Below, piece after piece: positions 11,962 through 13,250 of a stretch of 13,250 bases of DNA. The position numbers and the translations under genes are program-made. The notes below the pieces were generated by a model. The model saw only the letters and a program-made list of their open reading frames with translations. It was not told the DNA's origin and did no database searches. Origin of the DNA: JANWXR01 sp033577755 (lineage in GTDB: Bacteria; Chloroflexota; Anaerolineae; Anaerolineales; UBA6663); NCBI GenBank assembly GCA_033577755.1, contig JAVQXV010000083.1:1-13250 (forward strand), written 5' to 3'. Within the stretch, counting starts at the first letter, position 1, and every line of letters starts with the position of its first letter.

Positions 11962-13250
11962 ATGCGCATTATCGAAGACATCCTTCGAGACCCCTTCTGG
12001 GCGCTAAGCCTGATCCTATTCGGCGCCATTCTCGGCTATCTGATCTTCTGGCTGTTTTTCGACCGCCCCAACGTGCGGCGGCTGAAAGAGTGGCGCGCAA
12101 AGTTCGCCTCTGCCGACTCGGCACGCAGCCGACTTGAAATTCAACTGGGCGAGGCCCGCACCGAGGCAGATGCGCTCCGTTTACAGCTGGCCGAAAGCGA
12201 CAAACGGCTAAGCACCCTGAACGCCGACCTGAATGCCGCCCAGGATGCCCGTTCCAGACTTGAAGCCGAATTGAGCACTCTGCGGGCGCACTTGGCAGAA
12301 CGTGAGGCAAAGATTACCGAGTTGAATGCTGAACTGAACGCTATCACCGATGCCCGTGCCAAGCTGGACGCCGAGCTTACCGAAAAGCTTAGTCTGTTGG
12401 CAAACGCCGACGCACTTGTGGCCGGCCTGCGCAGCGATGTGGACAACCAACGCAGCCGAGCCGACGCAGCCGAGGCTGAACTGGCCGAGCTTCGCGCACG
12501 GCTTGCCGAGCGCATCAATCGCCATCATCACACCGAAGCCGAACTGGCTGCAATGCGCGCCGCCCTGCTCTCGGTCCAGCAACAGGCCAGGGCCGCCGAA
12601 GCTGATTTCGCCGCCCGCAGTGCCCGCTTCGACGCCGACCTAAACGACTGGCGTCGGCGGGCCGAAGGTGCCGAAACCGAGCTGGTCAACCTGCGCACGC
12701 AATTGGCCGAAAGCAATGCCCGCTACACTGCCGAGCTGAACGACTGGCGTCGGCGGGCCGAAGGTGCCGAAACCGAGCTGGTCAACCTGCGCACGCAATT
12801 GGCCGAAAGCAATGCCCGCTACACTGCCGAGCTGAACGACTGGCGTCGGCGGGCCGAAGGTGCCGAAACCGAGCTGGTCAACCTGCGCACGCAATTGGCC
12901 GAAAGCAATGCCCGCTACACTGCCGAGCTGAACGACTGGCGTCGGCGGGCCGAAGGTGCCGAAACCGAGCTGGTCAACCTGCGCACGCAATTGGCCGAAA
13001 GCAATGCCCGCTACACTGCCGAGCTGAACGACTGGCGTCGGCGGGCCGAAGGTGCCGAGACCGAGCTGGCCAACCTGCGCACGCAATTGGCCGAAAGCAA
13101 TGCCCGCCACACCGCCGAGCTGAACGACTGGCGTCTGCGGGCTGAAGGTGCCGAAACCGAGCTGGTCAACCTGCGCACGCAATTGGCCGAAAGCAATGCC
13201 CGCTACACTGCCGAGCTGAACGACTGGCGTCGGCGGGCCGAAGGTGCCGA
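11962..13250 (+). CDS. Membrane-anchored repetitive coiled-coil protein, 3' end outside window
   Basis: The frame is open for 429 codons and continues past the right edge. Residues 1-12 are a short polar head (MRIIEDILRDPF). Residues 13-33 form one hydrophobic membrane helix (WALSLILFGAILGYLIFWLFF). A basic flank follows (DRPNVRRLKEWRAK), so by the positive-inside rule the remainder should be cytoplasmic. Residues about 45-225 are irregular coiled coil rich in Ala, Glu, Leu and Arg (NADLNAA, NAELNAI). From residue 228 onwards the chain is a tandem 32-residue repeat containing NDWRRRAEGAETEL and TQLAESNARYTAEL. There is no cysteine. I do not recognise the family; the decisive C-terminal domain is missing. 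RmuC-like proteins share the layout of membrane helix then coiled coil, but nothing here proves that. It is divergent from rel. Confidence 0.85.
   Translation, partial: MRIIEDILRDPFWALSLILFGAILGYLIFWLFFDRPNVRRLKEWRAKFASADSARSRLEIQLGEARTEADALRLQLAESDKRLSTLNADLNAAQDARSRLEAELSTLRAHLAEREAKITELNAELNAITDARAKLDAELTEKLSLLANADALVAGLRSDVDNQRSRADAAEAELAELRARLAERINRHHHTEAELAAMRAALLSVQQQARAAEADFAARSARFDADLNDWRRRAEGAETELVNLRTQLAESNARYTAELNDWRRRAEGAETELVNLRTQLAESNARYTAELNDWRRRAEGAETELVNLRTQLAESNARYTAELNDWRRRAEGAETELVNLRTQLAESNARYTAELNDWRRRAEGAETELANLRTQLAESNARHTAELNDWRLRAEGAETELVNLRTQLAESNARYTAELNDWRRRAEGA
12643..13250 (+). repeat. 96-bp in-frame tandem repeat, at least six full copies
   Basis: Units begin at 12643, 12739, 12835, 12931, 13027, 13123 and 13219, the last cut by the window edge. 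By reading base for base, units 1-4 are identical. Unit 5 has four substitutions (two change residues: Val to Ala, Tyr to His) and unit 6 has two (one Arg to Leu). The visible part of unit 7 matches units 1-4. Each unit encodes 32 residues. The near-identity points to recent amplification or continual homogenisation. Confidence 0.95.

Noticed and set aside
12640..13182. 180-codon open frame on the minus strand across the tandem repeat
   Set aside because: It is open only because the 96-bp unit lacks stops in that frame. The plus strand has a ribosome site, membrane helix and coiled-coil pattern in an unbroken frame.
12643..13250. CRISPR array
   Set aside because: The repeats are 96 bp, directly adjacent without spacers, and coding in frame.

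Overview
This is a bacterial chromosomal window, GC-rich by eye, with tightly packed genes and no rRNA, tRNA, CRISPR array or prophage. The organism is most likely a Chloroflexota (Anaerolineae-like) bacterium. I infer this from the overall character of the Rel protein (an intact HD domain combined with an EIDD motif), the D-rhamnose genes and the Cys-Ala-tailed protein. No phylogenetic marker gene is present, so the assignment is tentative.

Left part (1-6411). The window opens with the C-terminal end of a plus-strand gene whose product finishes in an alternating Cys-Ala tail. Convergent to it is a six-gene minus-strand operon, read from right to left: rmd, gmd, a nucleotidyltransferase-HEPN fusion, an alpha-D-phosphohexomutase, a TatD-family nuclease and a long-chain polyprenyl diphosphate synthase. 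The genes are separated by 18 nt, overlap by 17 nt, overlap by 4 nt (ATGA), and are separated by 81 nt and 13 nt. Gmd and Rmd together turn GDP-mannose into GDP-D-rhamnose. The hexomutase supplies hexose-1-phosphate and the prenyl synthase supplies quinone tails or lipid carriers. The operon therefore looks like a cell-envelope sugar and lipid supply cluster with a nuclease and a MNT-HEPN protein built in.

Middle (6398-8257). A divergent intergenic region holds a TATAAT box almost touching the rmd start codon, a degenerate CGCAGAG/CTCTGCG dyad, and a perfect consensus sigma70-type promoter (TTGACA, 17 nt, TATAAT). That promoter drives a protein with two S1 domains. Downstream of the S1 gene is a 100-bp MITE-like element with 22-bp terminal inverted repeats and an 8-bp near-perfect flanking direct repeat. 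A minus-strand gene follows that encodes a 141-residue protein in which 81 of the last 102 residues are Asp or Glu.

Right part (8258-13250). On the minus strand, rel (a long RSH-type ppGpp enzyme) overlaps moeA (molybdopterin molybdenumtransferase) by 17 nt. Rel has its own promoter, whose -10 box lies only 10 nt before the ATG. Divergent from rel is a plus-strand gene for a membrane-anchored coiled-coil protein that is still open at the window edge. From 12643 it consists of 96-bp tandem repeats, four of them identical.

The best candidates for undescribed biology are the acidic protein with its repeated DEDFWDE motif, the MITE-like element, the membrane-anchored repeat coiled coil, the MNT-HEPN fusion translationally linked to sugar-nucleotide genes, and the Cys-Ala tail.
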